A DNA stretch of 42,038 nt from an uncultured Clostridia bacterium (GCA_947572415.1 CANPBT010000012.1:1-42038), one strand, 5' to 3'; counted from the first letter of the stretch, positions 4,966 through 14,794 are shown. The notes: generated by a model from the letters alone, not told the origin. Made by a program: numbers and translations.

Positions 4966-7020
4966 TTACTTTTTGGCGGCTGCTATTATCTTTTCGGCAA
5001 GCTGCGGCGGAACTTCCTCGTATCTTAAAAATTCCGAGGTGAATTTTCCGCGGCCGCGCGTCATGCCTCTGAGGTCGGTGGAGTATTTGGCGGTTTCCGC
5101 AAGCGGTATTTCGGCGATTACGGTCGTGACGTCGCCGTCGGTGCGGCTTTCGGATATCCTGCCGCGGCGCTTGGAAATGTCGCCCATTACCGCGCCTAAA
5201 TATTCGCCGTTCACCGCGATTTTAAGCTTCATAACCGGCTCTAAAAGCACGGGTTTCGCGTTCTTTATTCCCTCTTTGAATGCGAGCGCCGCAGCGGCTT
5301 TGAACGCCATTTCCGAAGAGTCTACGTCGTGGTAGCTTCCGTCGTACAGCACGGCCTTTACGCCCGTAACGGGGTATTCCGCGAGCACGCCGCGCGCCAT
5401 ACATTCTCTGAGCCCTTTTTCGACGGCGGGTATATACTGTCTGGGTACGGCGCCGCCGACAACTTCGTCGCCGAATACGAAGTGCTCCTCGCACGGCTCG
5501 AAGCGCACCTTGCAGTGCCCGTACTGCCCGTGTCCGCCCGATTGCTTTTTGTGTTTGCCCTCGGCGTTCGATACGGCGCGTATCGTTTCGCGGTACGAAA
5601 TTTTCGGCTCAGAAAGCTTCACGTCTATGCCGTAGCGCGCTTTGAGCTTCTTTGCGAGAATTTCCAGGTGAACTTCGCCTTGTCCGTATAAAAGCAGCTC
5701 GCCCGTTTCCGCGTTCTTTTCCACCGAGAAGGTGTAGTCCTCTTCGAGCATTTTGGTAAAGCCCGCAAACATTTTGTCTTCATCGCCCTTGTTCACGGGT
5801 TTGACGGCGAGGCAGAGGGAGGGCTTGGGGAAGTGAATGGGGTCGAATAATATCTTCGTGCCCATAGCGCACAGCGTATTCCCCGTGTCGGTGGCGGTAA
5901 GCTTGTTCACCGCGCCTATGTCGCCCGCGATAAGCTCGTTCACGAGCTCGGTCTTTTTGCCCCTAAGCATAAATATCTGGCCTATGCGCTCCTCGGTGTC
6001 GGTGTTGGGGTTGTATACGGTCATTCCCGTTTTAAGCGTGCCCCTGTAAATTTTGACGTAGTTGAGCTTGCCGGTATACGGGTCGTGCACGGTCTTGAAA
6101 ACCTGCGCCGCAAACGGCGCGGCCGCGTCGCGCATTACGTTTATAACGTCGTCGGCGGTAAGGTCGGTCGCGAGCGTGTTTCTTCTTTCGTTGGCGTTGG
6201 GCATATATCTTATTATTTCGTCTAAAAGGTTTATTACGCCCCGGTTTTGCAGCGCGCTGCCCGCCATAACGGGGATTACGTTGCCTACGGCTATGCCCTT
6301 TCTGATTCCGTGTACGGTTTCCTCTTTCGTCAGCTTTCCGTCGCTGAAATATTTGTCGAGCAGGATTTCGTCGTTTTCGGCGGCCGTTTCCATAAGGCTC
6401 GCCTGCATTTCGTTCATCTGGTCTTTAAGCGAATCGGGCACGGGTACTTCCTGCGGGCCCTGCGTCGAAAATTTATAGCAGCGCTCCTGAATCGCGTTCA
6501 GGTAGCCCGTCATCTTTCCGTCGGACATAACGGGCAGCTGTATGGGCGCGAGCTTGCCCGCGTATTTTTCCTTTAACGCGGCGAGCGTGCCGGCGTAGTC
6601 CGCGTTTGCCTTATCCATACCGTTTATGAAAATTACGAGCGGTTTGCCGAATTTGAGGCAATACTCGACGACGCTTTCCGCGCCTATGGGCAGCACGCCG
6701 TTCGCACCGACGACGAGCACCGCCGCGCCGCACGCCGCAAGCGCTTCGTTCCGTTCGCCCTCGAAGTCGTAAAAGCCGGGCAGGTCCAGAAGGTTGAGCT
6801 TGAAGCCTTTCCAGGTCAGATACGCAACCGAGGTGTAAATTGAAAGCTTTTTCGCTTTTTCAAGCTCGTCGAAATCCATTACGGTGGTGCCGTCCTCGAT
6901 TTTTCCCATACGGTCCGTCATTCCGCCGTTGAAAAGCATCGCCTCGCAGAGTGTGGTTTTGCCCTCGCCGCTGTGCCCGATAACCGCCACGTTTCTGATG
7001 TCGTTTGATGTGAAGTTCAT
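4966..7020 (-). CDS. fusA2: EF-G-like translational GTPase (EF-G2/FusA2 type)
   Basis: A 684-residue protein with the full EF-G layout: GTPase domain (P-loop GHSGEGKT 15-22, DLPG 79-82), domain II, domain III-IV with SYRETI and GGHGQYGHCKVRFEP, and a domain V ending GRGKFTSEFLRYEEVPPQLA. It differs from the canonical translocase: DTPGH reads DLPGF, and the G4 motif NKMD reads NGMD at 133-136. This matches the second EF-G-like family of Firmicutes and Thermotoga, whose role is uncertain (GTPase with weak or no translocase activity in some species). The canonical fusA is expected in the str operon elsewhere. It lies divergent from the S10 cluster. RBS AAGGGGAT is placed before ATG 7020. Confidence 0.88.
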   Translation of the reverse strand: MNFTSNDIRNVAVIGHSGEGKTTLCEAMLFNGGMTDRMGKIEDGTTVMDFDELEKAKKLSIYTSVAYLTWKGFKLNLLDLPGFYDFEGERNEALAACGAAVLVVGANGVLPIGAESVVEYCLKFGKPLVIFINGMDKANADYAGTLAALKEKYAGKLAPIQLPVMSDGKMTGYLNAIQERCYKFSTQGPQEVPVPDSLKDQMNEMQASLMETAAENDEILLDKYFSDGKLTKEETVHGIRKGIAVGNVIPVMAGSALQNRGVINLLDEIIRYMPNANERRNTLATDLTADDVINVMRDAAAPFAAQVFKTVHDPYTGKLNYVKIYRGTLKTGMTVYNPNTDTEERIGQIFMLRGKKTELVNELIAGDIGAVNKLTATDTGNTLCAMGTKILFDPIHFPKPSLCLAVKPVNKGDEDKMFAGFTKMLEEDYTFSVEKNAETGELLLYGQGEVHLEILAKKLKARYGIDVKLSEPKISYRETIRAVSNAEGKHKKQSGGHGQYGHCKVRFEPCEEHFVFGDEVVGGAVPRQYIPAVEKGLRECMARGVLAEYPVTGVKAVLYDGSYHDVDSSEMAFKAAAALAFKEGIKNAKPVLLEPVMKLKIAVNGEYLGAVMGDISKRRGRISESRTDGDVTTVIAEIPLAETAKYSTDLRGMTRGRGKFTSEFLRYEEVPPQLAEKIIAAAKK

Positions 7021-7062
7021 AATTTTATCCCCTTAAGCCGCAAAATTGCGGTTACTGATTAC

Positions 7063-7090
7063 ATTATACTATAAATTTTTCGTTTTTCAA
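7063..7090 (-). promoter_or_regulatory. Promoter of the EF-G-like gene
   Basis: Read on the minus strand: TTGAAA (7090-7085), 16 bases, TATAAT (7068-7063). The short leader carries a hairpin CCGCAA-AA-TTGCGG (7038-7051) just before the ribosome binding site. Confidence 0.75.
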
Positions 7091-7192
7091 TAGGTAAATT
7101 GATTTTAATTGTAATATTTTGATAAAAATTTTCGCCAAACAGGAATATTTTTGAATTTTTGTAAAAAATGCCGAAAATGTTGCTTCAAACAA

Positions 7193-7221
7193 TTGACTTT
7201 GGCTTTACAATCCTATATAAT
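7193..7221 (+). promoter_or_regulatory. Main promoter of the S10-spc-alpha cluster
   Basis: TTGACT at 7193-7198 and a perfect TATAAT at 7216-7221, spaced 17 bases. It is the only consensus promoter I found ahead of the 16-kb ribosomal gene run. The predicted start is near 7228. Confidence 0.85.
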
Positions 7222-7227
7222 ATCTTA

Positions 7228-7439
7228 GCGTGTCATTATAAGCGGCGCTATGCCGTTTATCGTGTTTATAGGGACGAAGCGTGAAGTTACTGTAAAACCC
7301 GTTAGCTGGCGGGACAGATAATTTACGCCGACAAATGTAGGGGCCCGACCTCTGCGACTAACCGCAGCTGATTTTTTATGTAAAAAGTTGCGATACACAC
7401 GGTTAAGTTGACATAAATTTGTTAGGATAAAAAAGGAGT
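7228..7439 (+). promoter_or_regulatory. Structured leader of the S10 operon
   Basis: About 215 transcribed bases without an obvious gene precede rpsJ. Visible pairings include CCCGTTAG / CTGGCGGG (7298-7313) and CTGCG / CGCAG (7352-7367), the latter followed by CTGATTTTTTA, a weak terminator-like arrangement. S10 operons are commonly controlled by a product protein (L4 in E. coli and in some Bacillota leaders) binding the leader. Assignment to a specific leader family is not possible by eye. Confidence 0.5.
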
Positions 7440-7446
7440 TATTAAC

Positions 7447-7746
7447 ATGGCAGGACAGAAAATCAGGATTAAACTTGCGGCATACGACCACGAACTCGTC
7501 GACCTTGCGGCGTCGCGTATCGTTGAAACAATGAAAAAGAGCGGGGCTAAAATTTCGGGGCCCATTCCCCTTCCTACGGAAAGAGAAATAGTAACGATAC
7601 TTCGTTCGCCTCACAAGTATAAGGACAGCCGCGAACAGTTCGAGCAGAGGACTTATAAAAGGATTATCGATATATACACGCCCAACGCAAAGCTTTTGGA
7701 CACCGTTCAGCTTCCCGCAGGCGTAGACATCAAAATCAAACTTTAA
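7447..7746 (+). CDS. rpsJ: 30S ribosomal protein S10
   Basis: A 99-residue S10 with the characteristic [20 protein letters not shown] start and [11 protein letters not shown] loop. It belongs to the 30S head and, as NusE, pairs with NusB in transcription antitermination. First gene of the operon, preceded by AAAAAGGAG at 7431-7439. The C-terminal ends VDIKIKL, a common form of the family. Confidence 0.98.
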   Translation: MAGQKIRIKLAAYDHELVDLAASRIVETMKKSGAKISGPIPLPTEREIVTILRSPHKYKDSREQFEQRTYKRIIDIYTPNAKLLDTVQLPAGVDIKIKL

Positions 7747-7852
7747 TATATAACATAATTAATAATAGGATACTCTACGGGCTACGACGACGCGGAAGCG
7801 GCGCAACGGCAGAACGCGGTATCGAAAAATATTTTTTGGAGGATCTTTATCA

Positions 7853-8482
7853 ATGAATAAAGCAATCATCGGACGTAAAGCGGGGATGACCCAGATATTT
7901 ACTCCGGAAGGGAAAGTAATCCCCGTAACGGTAATCGAGGCAGGCCCCTGTCCCGTAGTGCAAATCAAAACTGTTGAAAAGGACGGCTACGGCGCGTTAA
8001 AGCTCGGTTTTGACGAAGCAAAGGAAAAGGCGCTTACAAAGCCCGAGCTCGGACAGTTCAAAAAAGCGGGCGTTAAGCCCTGCAAGGTTTTGAAGGAGTT
8101 CAGACTTGCGGACCTTACCTCTTACGAAGTCGGCAAAGAAATCAAAGTAGACGTATTCGCGGCGGGCGACAAAGTCGACGTTCACGGCGTTACCAAAGGC
8201 CACGGCTACACCGGCGTTATCAAGCGCTGGAATCAGCACAGGCTTAAAGAAACTCACGGCGTAGGCCCCGTGCACAGAGAACCGGGTTCGATGGGCGCGA
8301 ACAGCTCGCCTTCGAGAGTTTTCAAAAACAAGCACCTTGCGGGACAGTACGGCGTCGAAAACGTAACTATTCAGAATCTTGAAATAGTAAAAGTAGACGT
8401 TGAAAGAAACTGTCTTCTGATAAAAGGCTCTGTTCCCGGAGCGAACGGCAGCGTCGTTACCATTAACGACACCGTTAAATAA
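7853..8482 (+). CDS. rplC: 50S ribosomal protein L3
   Basis: A 209-residue L3, one of the first proteins to bind 23S rRNA. It opens [14 protein letters not shown] and carries the glycine/serine loop [15 protein letters not shown] that reaches toward the peptidyl transferase centre. RBS GGAGG at 7840-7844. It is separated from rpsJ by 106 bases, the longest gap in the S10 part, in which I see no gene or clear hairpin. Confidence 0.98.
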   Translation: MNKAIIGRKAGMTQIFTPEGKVIPVTVIEAGPCPVVQIKTVEKDGYGALKLGFDEAKEKALTKPELGQFKKAGVKPCKVLKEFRLADLTSYEVGKEIKVDVFAAGDKVDVHGVTKGHGYTGVIKRWNQHRLKETHGVGPVHREPGSMGANSSPSRVFKNKHLAGQYGVENVTIQNLEIVKVDVERNCLLIKGSVPGANGSVVTINDTVK

Positions 8483-8493
8483 GGAGTAGAAAG

Positions 8494-9120
8494 ATGCCTA
8501 GTATAAAAGTATTTAAAATGGACGGCAAAGAAGCCGGCACTATGGATTTAAGCGAGAAGGTATTCGGCGCGGAGTATAACGAACCCCTTATTCATCAGGC
8601 GGTCGTAACCCGCCTTTCGAACGAAAGACAGGGCACGAAATCCACCCTCACCCGTACGGAAGTAAGGGGCGGCGGCAGAAAGCCCTGGAGGCAGAAAGGC
8701 ACGGGTAACGCGCGTCAGGGCTCTATAAGGGCTCCGCAGTGGGTAAAGGGCGGCGTTGTGTTCGCACCCAAGAGCCGTGACTTTTCCAAGGGTATGAACA
8801 AAAAGGCGAAAGCGGCGGCGCTTATATCCGCGCTTTCCAAAAAGGTTGCCGACGGCGAGCTTCTGGTTATAGACAGCCTTTCGGTAAAAGAGGGCAAGAC
8901 CAAAGAGATGGTCGCTTTCCAGAAAGCGTTGAAGCTGGACAAGACCGCGGTCGTCGTAATGGATAACGACGACGTTAAGGTAATCCGCGCGGCGGCTAAC
9001 CTTGAAAAGCTTTCCACGCTTCCCGTGCAGCAAATTTCCACTTACGAAGTGGTTGCAAACGCAAAGGTCGTTATGACCAAAGCGGCGGTAGAGAAAATAG
9101 AGGAGGTCTACGGAGAATAA
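8494..9120 (+). CDS. rplD: 50S ribosomal protein L4
   Basis: A 208-residue L4. The long basic loop [20 protein letters not shown], running on to the GGVVFAP stretch, is the extension that lines the peptide exit tunnel. L4 is the usual feedback regulator of S10 operons, so the leader at 7228 is its likely target here (inference). Its stop codon overlaps the rplW start by one base (TAATG). Confidence 0.98.
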   Translation: MPSIKVFKMDGKEAGTMDLSEKVFGAEYNEPLIHQAVVTRLSNERQGTKSTLTRTEVRGGGRKPWRQKGTGNARQGSIRAPQWVKGGVVFAPKSRDFSKGMNKKAKAAALISALSKKVADGELLVIDSLSVKEGKTKEMVAFQKALKLDKTAVVVMDNDDVKVIRAAANLEKLSTLPVQQISTYEVVANAKVVMTKAAVEKIEEVYGE

Positions 9121-9410
9121 TGGTAGCCGAAGATATAATCTTGAAACCCCTCCTCACGGAAAAGGGTTACGACGGAATAGCCGACAAAAAGTATACTTTC
9201 ATTGTTATGAAGTCGGCGAACAAAACGCAGATAAAGCTTGCCGTTGAAAAACTGTTCGGGGTCGACGTAAAGAGCGTCAACACCGTAAACTGCAAGGGCA
9301 AACTCAAAAGAATGGGCAGAAACGAAGGTTACAGACCCGACTACAAGAAGGCTATCGTTCAGCTCAAAGCCGATTCGAAGTCGATTGAGTTCTTCGATTC
9401 GCTGTCGTAA
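9120..9410 (+). CDS. rplW: 50S ribosomal protein L23
   Basis: A 96-residue L23 with the [20 protein letters not shown] opening, the [20 protein letters not shown] core and a lysine-rich loop. It sits at the tunnel exit, where trigger factor and SRP dock. The start overlaps the rplD stop, a sign of translational coupling. Confidence 0.97.
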   Translation: MVAEDIILKPLLTEKGYDGIADKKYTFIVMKSANKTQIKLAVEKLFGVDVKSVNTVNCKGKLKRMGRNEGYRPDYKKAIVQLKADSKSIEFFDSLS

Positions 9411-9422
9411 GGAGGCATAAAA

Positions 9423-10250
9423 ATGGCAGTTAAAAGGTATAAACCCACCTCCCCCGCGCGCCGTTTCATGACGGTAAGCGCGTACACGGAGCTTTCAGGC
9501 GATAAACCCGAAAGAAGCTTACTTCACGATAAGCGCAAATCGGGCGGCAGAAACAATCAGGGCAAAATCACCGTTCGTCACATCGGCGGCGGCAACAGAA
9601 CGAAATACAGAATTATAGATTTCAAGCGCAATAAGGACGATATCCCCGCAACCGTAAAGAGCATTCAGTACGACCCGAACAGGTCGGCGCACATCGCGCT
9701 TTTGGTTTACGCCGACGGTGAAAAGAGGTATATCCTCGCGCCCGTAGGGCTCAACGTAGGCGACAAGGTGCTTTCGGGCAGCAAGGCGGATATCAAGGCG
9801 GGCAACGCGCTTGCGCTTGCGGATATCCCCGTAGGTACGGTGGTTCACGCAATCGAATTGCAGCCCGGACGCGGCGCGCAGATTGCGAGGGCGGCAGGCA
9901 TCTCGGCGCAGATTATGGCGAAAGAGGGCGCTTACTGCACCCTTAAAATGCCTTCCGGCGAAATGAGGCTCGTACCCGTAAAGTGCAAAGCCACGATAGG
10001 GCAGGTCGGCAACCTCGAACATGAAATCATTCACCTCGGCAAGGCCGGCAAGACAAGGTATCTCGGCGTCAAACCCACCGTCCGCGGCGCGGTTATGAAC
10101 CCTTGCGACCACCCTCACGGCGGCGGCGAAGGCAAGAGCCCCGTCGGCCATGCAGGCCCTATGACCCCTTGGGGCAAGCCTGCGCTCGGTTATAAGACGA
10201 GAAAGAAGAAAAATCCCACTTCAAAGTTCATTTTGAAGAGAATTAATTAA
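9423..10250 (+). CDS. rplB: 50S ribosomal protein L2
   Basis: A 275-residue L2, needed for subunit joining and peptidyl transferase assembly. Landmarks are the RRFMTVS start, [19 protein letters not shown], and the C-terminal [20 protein letters not shown] containing the conserved histidine. RBS AAGGAGG at 9410-9416 overlaps the rplW stop. Confidence 0.98.
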   Translation: MAVKRYKPTSPARRFMTVSAYTELSGDKPERSLLHDKRKSGGRNNQGKITVRHIGGGNRTKYRIIDFKRNKDDIPATVKSIQYDPNRSAHIALLVYADGEKRYILAPVGLNVGDKVLSGSKADIKAGNALALADIPVGTVVHAIELQPGRGAQIARAAGISAQIMAKEGAYCTLKMPSGEMRLVPVKCKATIGQVGNLEHEIIHLGKAGKTRYLGVKPTVRGAVMNPCDHPHGGGEGKSPVGHAGPMTPWGKPALGYKTRKKKNPTSKFILKRIN

Positions 10251-10263
10251 GGAGGAATAAATA

Positions 10264-10536
10264 ATGTCAAGAAGCGTTAAAAAAGGACCTTATGCCGAAG
10301 AAAGACTTATGGCAAGGATAGAGGCGATGAACGCTGCCGGCGAGAAGAAAGTCGTAAAGACCTGGTCGCGCGCGACAACGATATTCCCCCAGATGGTAGG
10401 ACACACAATCGCGGTTTACGACGGCAGAAAGCACGTGCCCGTATATATAACCGAAGATATGGTAGGCTGCAAGCTCGGCGAGTTCGCGCCTACGAGAACT
10501 TTCAAAGGACACGCGGCTAAAACCGCCAAGAAGTAA
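10264..10536 (+). CDS. rpsS: 30S ribosomal protein S19
   Basis: A 90-residue S19 of the 30S head. Full-length match to the family: SRSVKKGPY start, [20 protein letters not shown] core, and [16 protein letters not shown] near the end. RBS AAGGAGG at 10249-10255. Confidence 0.98.
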   Translation: MSRSVKKGPYAEERLMARIEAMNAAGEKKVVKTWSRATTIFPQMVGHTIAVYDGRKHVPVYITEDMVGCKLGEFAPTRTFKGHAAKTAKK

Positions 10537-10549
10537 GGAGTTTTAAGTT

Positions 10550-10939
10550 ATGGCAAGCAATATGAATAAAAAAGTTGAAAAAATTGCCGCAACGAAGGAT
10601 AAGCGTCCTTACGCAACGGCAAAGTATTTAAGGCTTTCCCCCTACAAGGTAAGGACGGTGCTCGCCCTTATCCGCGGGAAGTCGGTTGAAGAGGCGGAAG
10701 CTATTCTCACCTACTGCAACAAGGGCGGCAGCGAAGAAGTCAAAAAAGTGCTTCTTTCCGCGGCTGCGAATGCGGAGCATAACAACGGAATGGACAGGGG
10801 CGATTTAATCGTCGCGGAAGCGTTCGCCGACGGCGGACCTCACCTGAAAAGAATGCAGCCCGTTTCCAAGGGTCGCGGACACGCCATTTTGAAGAGAACG
10901 AGCCACGTCACCGTAATACTCGACGCGAAGAAGGTTTAA
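10550..10939 (+). CDS. rplV: 50S ribosomal protein L22
   Basis: A 129-residue L22, about 17 residues longer than usual because of a Lys-rich N-terminal extension before the conserved [15 protein letters not shown]. The hairpin loop [20 protein letters not shown] reaches into the exit tunnel, the site of macrolide-resistance changes. The ATG at 10562 would still retain most of the extension; 10550 is kept because GGAG at 10536-10539 is nearer. Confidence 0.96.
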   Translation: MASNMNKKVEKIAATKDKRPYATAKYLRLSPYKVRTVLALIRGKSVEEAEAILTYCNKGGSEEVKKVLLSAAANAEHNNGMDRGDLIVAEAFADGGPHLKRMQPVSKGRGHAILKRTSHVTVILDAKKV

Positions 10940-10953
10940 GGAGAAAGTTAGAT

Positions 10954-11625
10954 ATGGGACAAAAAGTTAATCCTCACGGTTTAAGAGTCGGCGTAATAAA
11001 GCCCTGGGATACCCAGTGGTACGCAGACAAAAAAGCGTTCGGCGCTAACCTCAAAGAAGACAACGTAATCCGTACCTTCATCAAAAAGAAGTATTATGAC
11101 GCGGCAATAAGCAAAATCACCGTTATCAGGGCGGCAAACAAGGTCGAAATCGGCATTTATACCGGCCGTCCCGGCGTGCTTATCGGCAAAGCGGGTTCCG
11201 AAATAGAGGTTATTAAAAAAGACCTTGCAAAGCTTACCAAGGGCAAGGCGATAATTATCAACGTCAGAAAGGTCGACAAAATCGACCAAGACGCACAGCT
11301 GGTTGCCGAAGCGGTTGCTTCGCAGCTTGAAAAGCGCGTATCTTACAGAAGAGCGGTCAAACAGCAGCTTCAAAAGGTTTCCAAAACGGGAGCAAAGGGT
11401 GTCAAAATCACCGTAAGCGGCAGGCTTGACGGAAGAGAAATCGCGGGCAGCGAAAGCTATCACGACGGTTCCATACCCCTTCAGACCATACGTGCGGACA
11501 TCGATTACGGCTTCGCGGAAGCGCACACCACTTTCGGCGTGCTCGGTATCAAGTGCTGGATTTATAAAGGCGAAGTGCTTACCGGCTCGAAGAAGCTTAT
11601 GATCGCGGACGGAGGCGAAGAATAA
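10954..11625 (+). CDS. rpsC: 30S ribosomal protein S3
   Basis: A 223-residue S3, part of the mRNA entry site of the small subunit with helicase activity. The [12 protein letters not shown] start and the KH domain with [17 protein letters not shown] (GKAG loop) are clear, as is the C-terminal [26 protein letters not shown] at 10938-10947. Confidence 0.98.
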   Translation: MGQKVNPHGLRVGVIKPWDTQWYADKKAFGANLKEDNVIRTFIKKKYYDAAISKITVIRAANKVEIGIYTGRPGVLIGKAGSEIEVIKKDLAKLTKGKAIIINVRKVDKIDQDAQLVAEAVASQLEKRVSYRRAVKQQLQKVSKTGAKGVKITVSGRLDGREIAGSESYHDGSIPLQTIRADIDYGFAEAHTTFGVLGIKCWIYKGEVLTGSKKLMIADGGEE

Positions 11626-11626
11626 T

Positions 11627-12061
11627 ATGTTAATCCCCAAGAGAGTAAAAAGAAGAAAGCAGCATCGCGGCAGCCTGAAGGGCAGGGCGCAGAAGGGCAA
11701 TAAAGTAGCTTACGGCGAATACGGCCTCGTTGCGGAAGAGCCCGCAAGAATCACCTCCCGCCAGATAGAGGCGGCGCGTATCGCGATGACCAGGTTTATA
11801 AGGCGCGGCGGCAAGGTATGGATAGATATCTTCCCCCACAAGCCCATCACAAGGCACCCCGCCGAATCCCGTATGGGTTCGGGCAAAGGCTCGGTTGAGT
11901 ACTGGGTTGCAATCGTTAAACCCGGCAGAGTAATGTTCGAAATGGCAGGCGTTGCGGAAGACGTTGCAAGGGAAGCAATGCGCCTTGCAAGCCACAAACT
12001 TCCCATTAAGTGTAAGTTTGTAAAGAAAGAAGCAGAAGGCGGTGAAGCGAATGAAGGCTAA
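11627..12061 (+). CDS. rplP: 50S ribosomal protein L16
   Basis: A 144-residue L16 near the A-site of the 50S subunit. It begins [19 protein letters not shown] and includes the conserved [20 protein letters not shown] and [14 protein letters not shown] motifs. One base separates it from rpsC, and its 3' end overlaps rpmC by eleven bases, so the three are translationally linked. Confidence 0.98.
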   Translation: MLIPKRVKRRKQHRGSLKGRAQKGNKVAYGEYGLVAEEPARITSRQIEAARIAMTRFIRRGGKVWIDIFPHKPITRHPAESRMGSGKGSVEYWVAIVKPGRVMFEMAGVAEDVAREAMRLASHKLPIKCKFVKKEAEGGEANEG

Positions 12062-12245
12062 GGAAATAGTTAATTTAACCGACGAAGAACTCGATAAAAA
12101 GCTGAAAGAGCTTAAAACCGAACTGTTTAACCTCAGATTTCGCCACGCAAGCGGTCAGCTTGAAAACCCGCTGTCGATAAACCTTGTAAAGAAGGATATC
12201 GCGCGCGTAAACACGGTAATCCGTGCAAGACAGTTAAAGGCGTAA
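12051..12245 (+). CDS. rpmC: 50S ribosomal protein L29
   Basis: A 64-residue L29 at the tunnel exit next to L23. ATG 12051 gives the family-standard start [14 protein letters not shown], with GGCGGTG at 12038-12044 as ribosome binding site inside rplP. A GTG at 12042 would add three residues and is too close to its SD. The [16 protein letters not shown] motif is conserved. Confidence 0.96.
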   Translation: MKAKEIVNLTDEELDKKLKELKTELFNLRFRHASGQLENPLSINLVKKDIARVNTVIRARQLKA

Positions 12246-12256
12246 GGAGGCACAAA

Positions 12257-12514
12257 GTGGAAGAAAGAAATCTTCGTAAAGAGAGAGTCGGCATAGTCGT
12301 TTCCGACAAAATGGACAAGACGGTCGTCGTCGCAGTCAGGGAAAACCGCAAGCACCCGCTCTATAAAAAGACGATTACGAGAACTACCCGCTTCAAGGCG
12401 CACGACGAAAATAACGAATGCGGCGAGGGCGATACCGTCCGTATCGTCGAAACCAGGAAGTTATCCAAGGATAAGAACTGGCGCATAGCGGAAATTATCG
12501 AAAAGGCAAAGTAA
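12257..12514 (+). CDS. rpsQ: 30S ribosomal protein S17 (GTG start)
   Basis: An 85-residue S17, an early-assembly 16S rRNA binder with an OB fold. Translation starts at GTG 12257, six bases after AAGGAGGC (12244-12250). Conserved stretches are [20 protein letters not shown] and [19 protein letters not shown]. It is followed by a 265-base gap holding a repeat. Confidence 0.97.
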   Translation: MEERNLRKERVGIVVSDKMDKTVVVAVRENRKHPLYKKTITRTTRFKAHDENNECGEGDTVRIVETRKLSKDKNWRIAEIIEKAK

Positions 12515-12534
12515 TTGCAAAATTCATATATACG

Positions 12535-12626
12535 TCGCACTGCGGTGTTGCGCTCCGCTTTTCTTGGGTCGCTTACGTTTAGTAAGCTCCCCGTCGAAAA
12601 TGCTCGCGTGCCTTGCATTGCTCGTA
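12535..12626. repeat. Palindromic repeat, family 2, copy A (between rpsQ and rplN)
   Basis: A long imperfect hairpin: TTTTC (12559) pairs with GAAAA (12596), GGG (12566) with CCC (12589), and CTTAC-GTTTA-GTAAG (12572-12586) forms the tip. Order and wording of its segments match the element at 15362-15455 (CGCACTGCGGTGTTGCGC against CGCATTACGGCGTCGTGC, then CCTTGCATTGCTCG against CCTTGTATTGCGCG). The remaining gap to rplN (12627-12779) shows only an AAAGGAG site. Confidence 0.65.
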
Positions 12627-12779
12627 TCTCTGAATTTTAGGATTGAGTTAATAATTAAAATGATATGATTGCTATCTGCGTTCAATGTAGAGCGGGGCGC
12701 TCAACCTCGCTTATGTGGGCGCGGCGCAATCCTCTGCAAAACAAATAAGTTGTAAGTACAAATTTAAAGGAGTAAATTT

Positions 12780-13148
12780 ATGATACAACAACAGACAAGG
12801 CTCAAAGCCGCGGACAACAGCGGCGCGAAAGAGCTTATGTGTATAAAGGTGCTCGGCGGTTCGTTCAGAAAGACCGCGAACATCGGCGACGTTATCGTAT
12901 GCTCCGTCAAGACGGCCAACCCCGGCGGCGCCGTCAAAAAGGGCGAAGTGGTTAAAGCGGTAATAGTACGCACCAGCAAAGGTATAAGACGCGACGACGG
13001 CACGTACATCAGATTCGACGACAACGCCGCCGTAATAATCGGTAACAACCAGGAGCCCCGCGGAACGCGTATCTTCGGACCGATTGCAAGAGAATTGAGA
13101 GAAAAGAACTATATGAAGATTATCTCTCTCGCACCCGAAGTGCTGTAA
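12780..13148 (+). CDS. rplN: 50S ribosomal protein L14
   Basis: A 122-residue L14, a bridge protein at the subunit interface contacting L19. It opens [20 protein letters not shown] and holds the [20 protein letters not shown] and [11 protein letters not shown] motifs at full family length. RBS AAAGGAG at 12767-12773. First gene of the spc segment, separated from rpsQ by a repeat. Confidence 0.98.
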   Translation: MIQQQTRLKAADNSGAKELMCIKVLGGSFRKTANIGDVIVCSVKTANPGGAVKKGEVVKAVIVRTSKGIRRDDGTYIRFDDNAAVIIGNNQEPRGTRIFGPIARELREKNYMKIISLAPEVL

Positions 13149-13164
13149 TCGGAGGATATAGGCA

Positions 13165-13602
13165 ATGAACGTAAAATTGAACGATAACGTAGTGGTTATT
13201 ACCGGAAAATATGCGGGCAAAAAGGGTAAAGTTATATCGACTTCTCCCAAGAACTCGACGGTAGTTGTCGAGGGCGTGAATATTCGCAAAAAGGCAAAGA
13301 AAGCGAGAAAGGCCAACGAAGTTTCCAAGATAGTCGAAATGGAAGGCCCTATCGACGTATCCAACGTAATGGTAGTTTGCTCTTCGTGCGATAAGGCAAT
13401 CCGCGTTAAAATGAATTTCGAAGGCAAAATCAAGCACAGAGTCTGCCCCAAATGCGGCGCGGTGCTCGATAAAGCGTTCGCCGGCAAGGTCAAGAACGCG
13501 AAGAAGAAAGAAGAAGCTCCCAAAAAGCGCGTAAGAAAACGCGCCAAGAAAGAGGAAGCCGAAACCGTTGCGGAGCCCGCAGACGGAAATAAAGCAGAGT
13601 AA
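13165..13602 (+). CDS. rplX: 50S ribosomal protein L24 with Cys pairs and charged tail
   Basis: A 145-residue L24, an assembly initiator near the tunnel exit. The KOW motif is seen as [18 protein letters not shown] at residues 8-25. Two CxxC pairs (Cys72/75 and Cys94/97) replace the usual loop and could bind zinc. After residue ~105 a 40-residue Lys/Glu/Ala-rich tail extends beyond the usual ~105-residue length. The tail has no recognisable fold. Confidence 0.96.
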   Translation: MNVKLNDNVVVITGKYAGKKGKVISTSPKNSTVVVEGVNIRKKAKKARKANEVSKIVEMEGPIDVSNVMVVCSSCDKAIRVKMNFEGKIKHRVCPKCGAVLDKAFAGKVKNAKKKEEAPKKRVRKRAKKEEAETVAEPADGNKAE

Positions 13603-13613
13603 GGAGGGGCGTT

Positions 13614-14171
13614 ATGGCTGATAAAGTTTATAAATCGAGAATAGCTGAAATGTACGACAAAGAAGTCGCGCCCGCGCTTACCAAAAAGTTCGGTTACAAA
13701 AACCCGATGCAGGTGCCCAAGCTTGTAAAAATAGTTTTGAGCTCGGGTTTAGGCGACATAAAAGACAATGCGAAATCCATTCAGATGGCGCAGAACGAAA
13801 TGAAGATTATCTCCGGCCAGCAGCCCATACTTTGCAAGGCAAAGAAATCCGTCGCAAACTTCAAGGTGCGCGAAGGTATGCCCATAGGTCTCAAAGTTAC
13901 GCTTCGCGGCCAGATGATGAACGATTTCTTCGATAAATTCGTTTCTATCGCGCTTCCCCGCGTACGCGACTTCCGCGGCGTACCCGCAGACAGCTTCGAC
14001 GGCAAAGGGAATTACTGCATGGGCGTTAAGGAACAGCTTATCTTCCCCGAAATCCAGTACGATCAGGTCGAGAAGATAAGAGGTATGGATATCTGCTTCG
14101 TTACTACCGCTAAAACGGATGAAGAAGCCAGAGAGCTTTTAAGGGCGATGGGTATGCCCTTCAAGAAGTAA
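13614..14171 (+). CDS. rplE: 50S ribosomal protein L5
   Basis: A 185-residue L5 that binds 5S rRNA and contacts the P-site tRNA. Conserved runs are [39 protein letters not shown] and RVRDFRGV. The end, [20 protein letters not shown], is standard. Preceded by AAGGAGGGG overlapping the rplX stop. Confidence 0.98.
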   Translation: MADKVYKSRIAEMYDKEVAPALTKKFGYKNPMQVPKLVKIVLSSGLGDIKDNAKSIQMAQNEMKIISGQQPILCKAKKSVANFKVREGMPIGLKVTLRGQMMNDFFDKFVSIALPRVRDFRGVPADSFDGKGNYCMGVKEQLIFPEIQYDQVEKIRGMDICFVTTAKTDEEARELLRAMGMPFKK

Positions 14172-14184
14172 GGAGAAAGAAATT

Positions 14185-14370
14185 ATGGCAAAGAAAGCAA
14201 TGATAAACAAGCAGCAGAAGCCTGCCAAATACTCCACGAGGGCGTATACGAGATGCTCGATTTGCGGCAGACCTCACGCCGTTCTCAGAAAGTACGGAGT
14301 TTGCCGTATCTGTTTCAGGAACCTTGCTTACAAGGGACAAATTCCCGGCGTCAGAAAATCGAGTTGGTAA
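14185..14370 (+). CDS. rpsN: 30S ribosomal protein S14, zinc type
   Basis: A 61-residue S14 of the short, zinc-binding (C+) form, with Cys24, Cys27, Cys40 and Cys43 in CSICGRP and CRICFR. The ending [11 protein letters not shown] is diagnostic. Zinc-free paralogs, which replace this form in zinc starvation, are not in the window. Confidence 0.98.
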   Translation: MAKKAMINKQQKPAKYSTRAYTRCSICGRPHAVLRKYGVCRICFRNLAYKGQIPGVRKSSW

Positions 14371-14387
14371 GACGGAGGTAACGAATA

Positions 14388-14780
14388 ATGACAGACCCTA
14401 TAGCAGATATGCTCACGCGTATAAGAAACGCGATAATGGTTAACAAAGACACGGTTGAGATTCCCTCATCCAACATGAAAAAAGCAATCGCAGATATAAT
14501 GCTTGCGGAAGGATTCGTTTCCGACGTCAAGCTCGAAGAGGACGGTTTCAACGGCAAACTCGTGCTCACGCTCAAATATCTCGGCAAAAAGCGTTCGGTC
14601 ATAAACGGCCTTCAAAGGATTTCGAAGCCCGGTTTGAGGCACTATGCAAACGTCGAAAATATGCCCAGAGTTTTGGACGGGCTCGGTATCGCGATACTTT
14701 CCACGAATAAAGGTATAATGACCGATAAGCAGGCAAAGGCCGCAAACGTAGGCGGCGAAGTGCTTTGCTATATCTGGTAA
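14388..14780 (+). CDS. rpsH: 30S ribosomal protein S8
   Basis: A 130-residue S8, a central-domain 16S rRNA binder that in E. coli represses the spc operon. It begins [20 protein letters not shown] and ends with the conserved [13 protein letters not shown] and [19 protein letters not shown] at 14372-14378. Confidence 0.98.
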   Translation: MTDPIADMLTRIRNAIMVNKDTVEIPSSNMKKAIADIMLAEGFVSDVKLEEDGFNGKLVLTLKYLGKKRSVINGLQRISKPGLRHYANVENMPRVLDGLGIAILSTNKGIMTDKQAKAANVGGEVLCYIW

Positions 14781-14794
14781 GGAGGTAATTTAAT

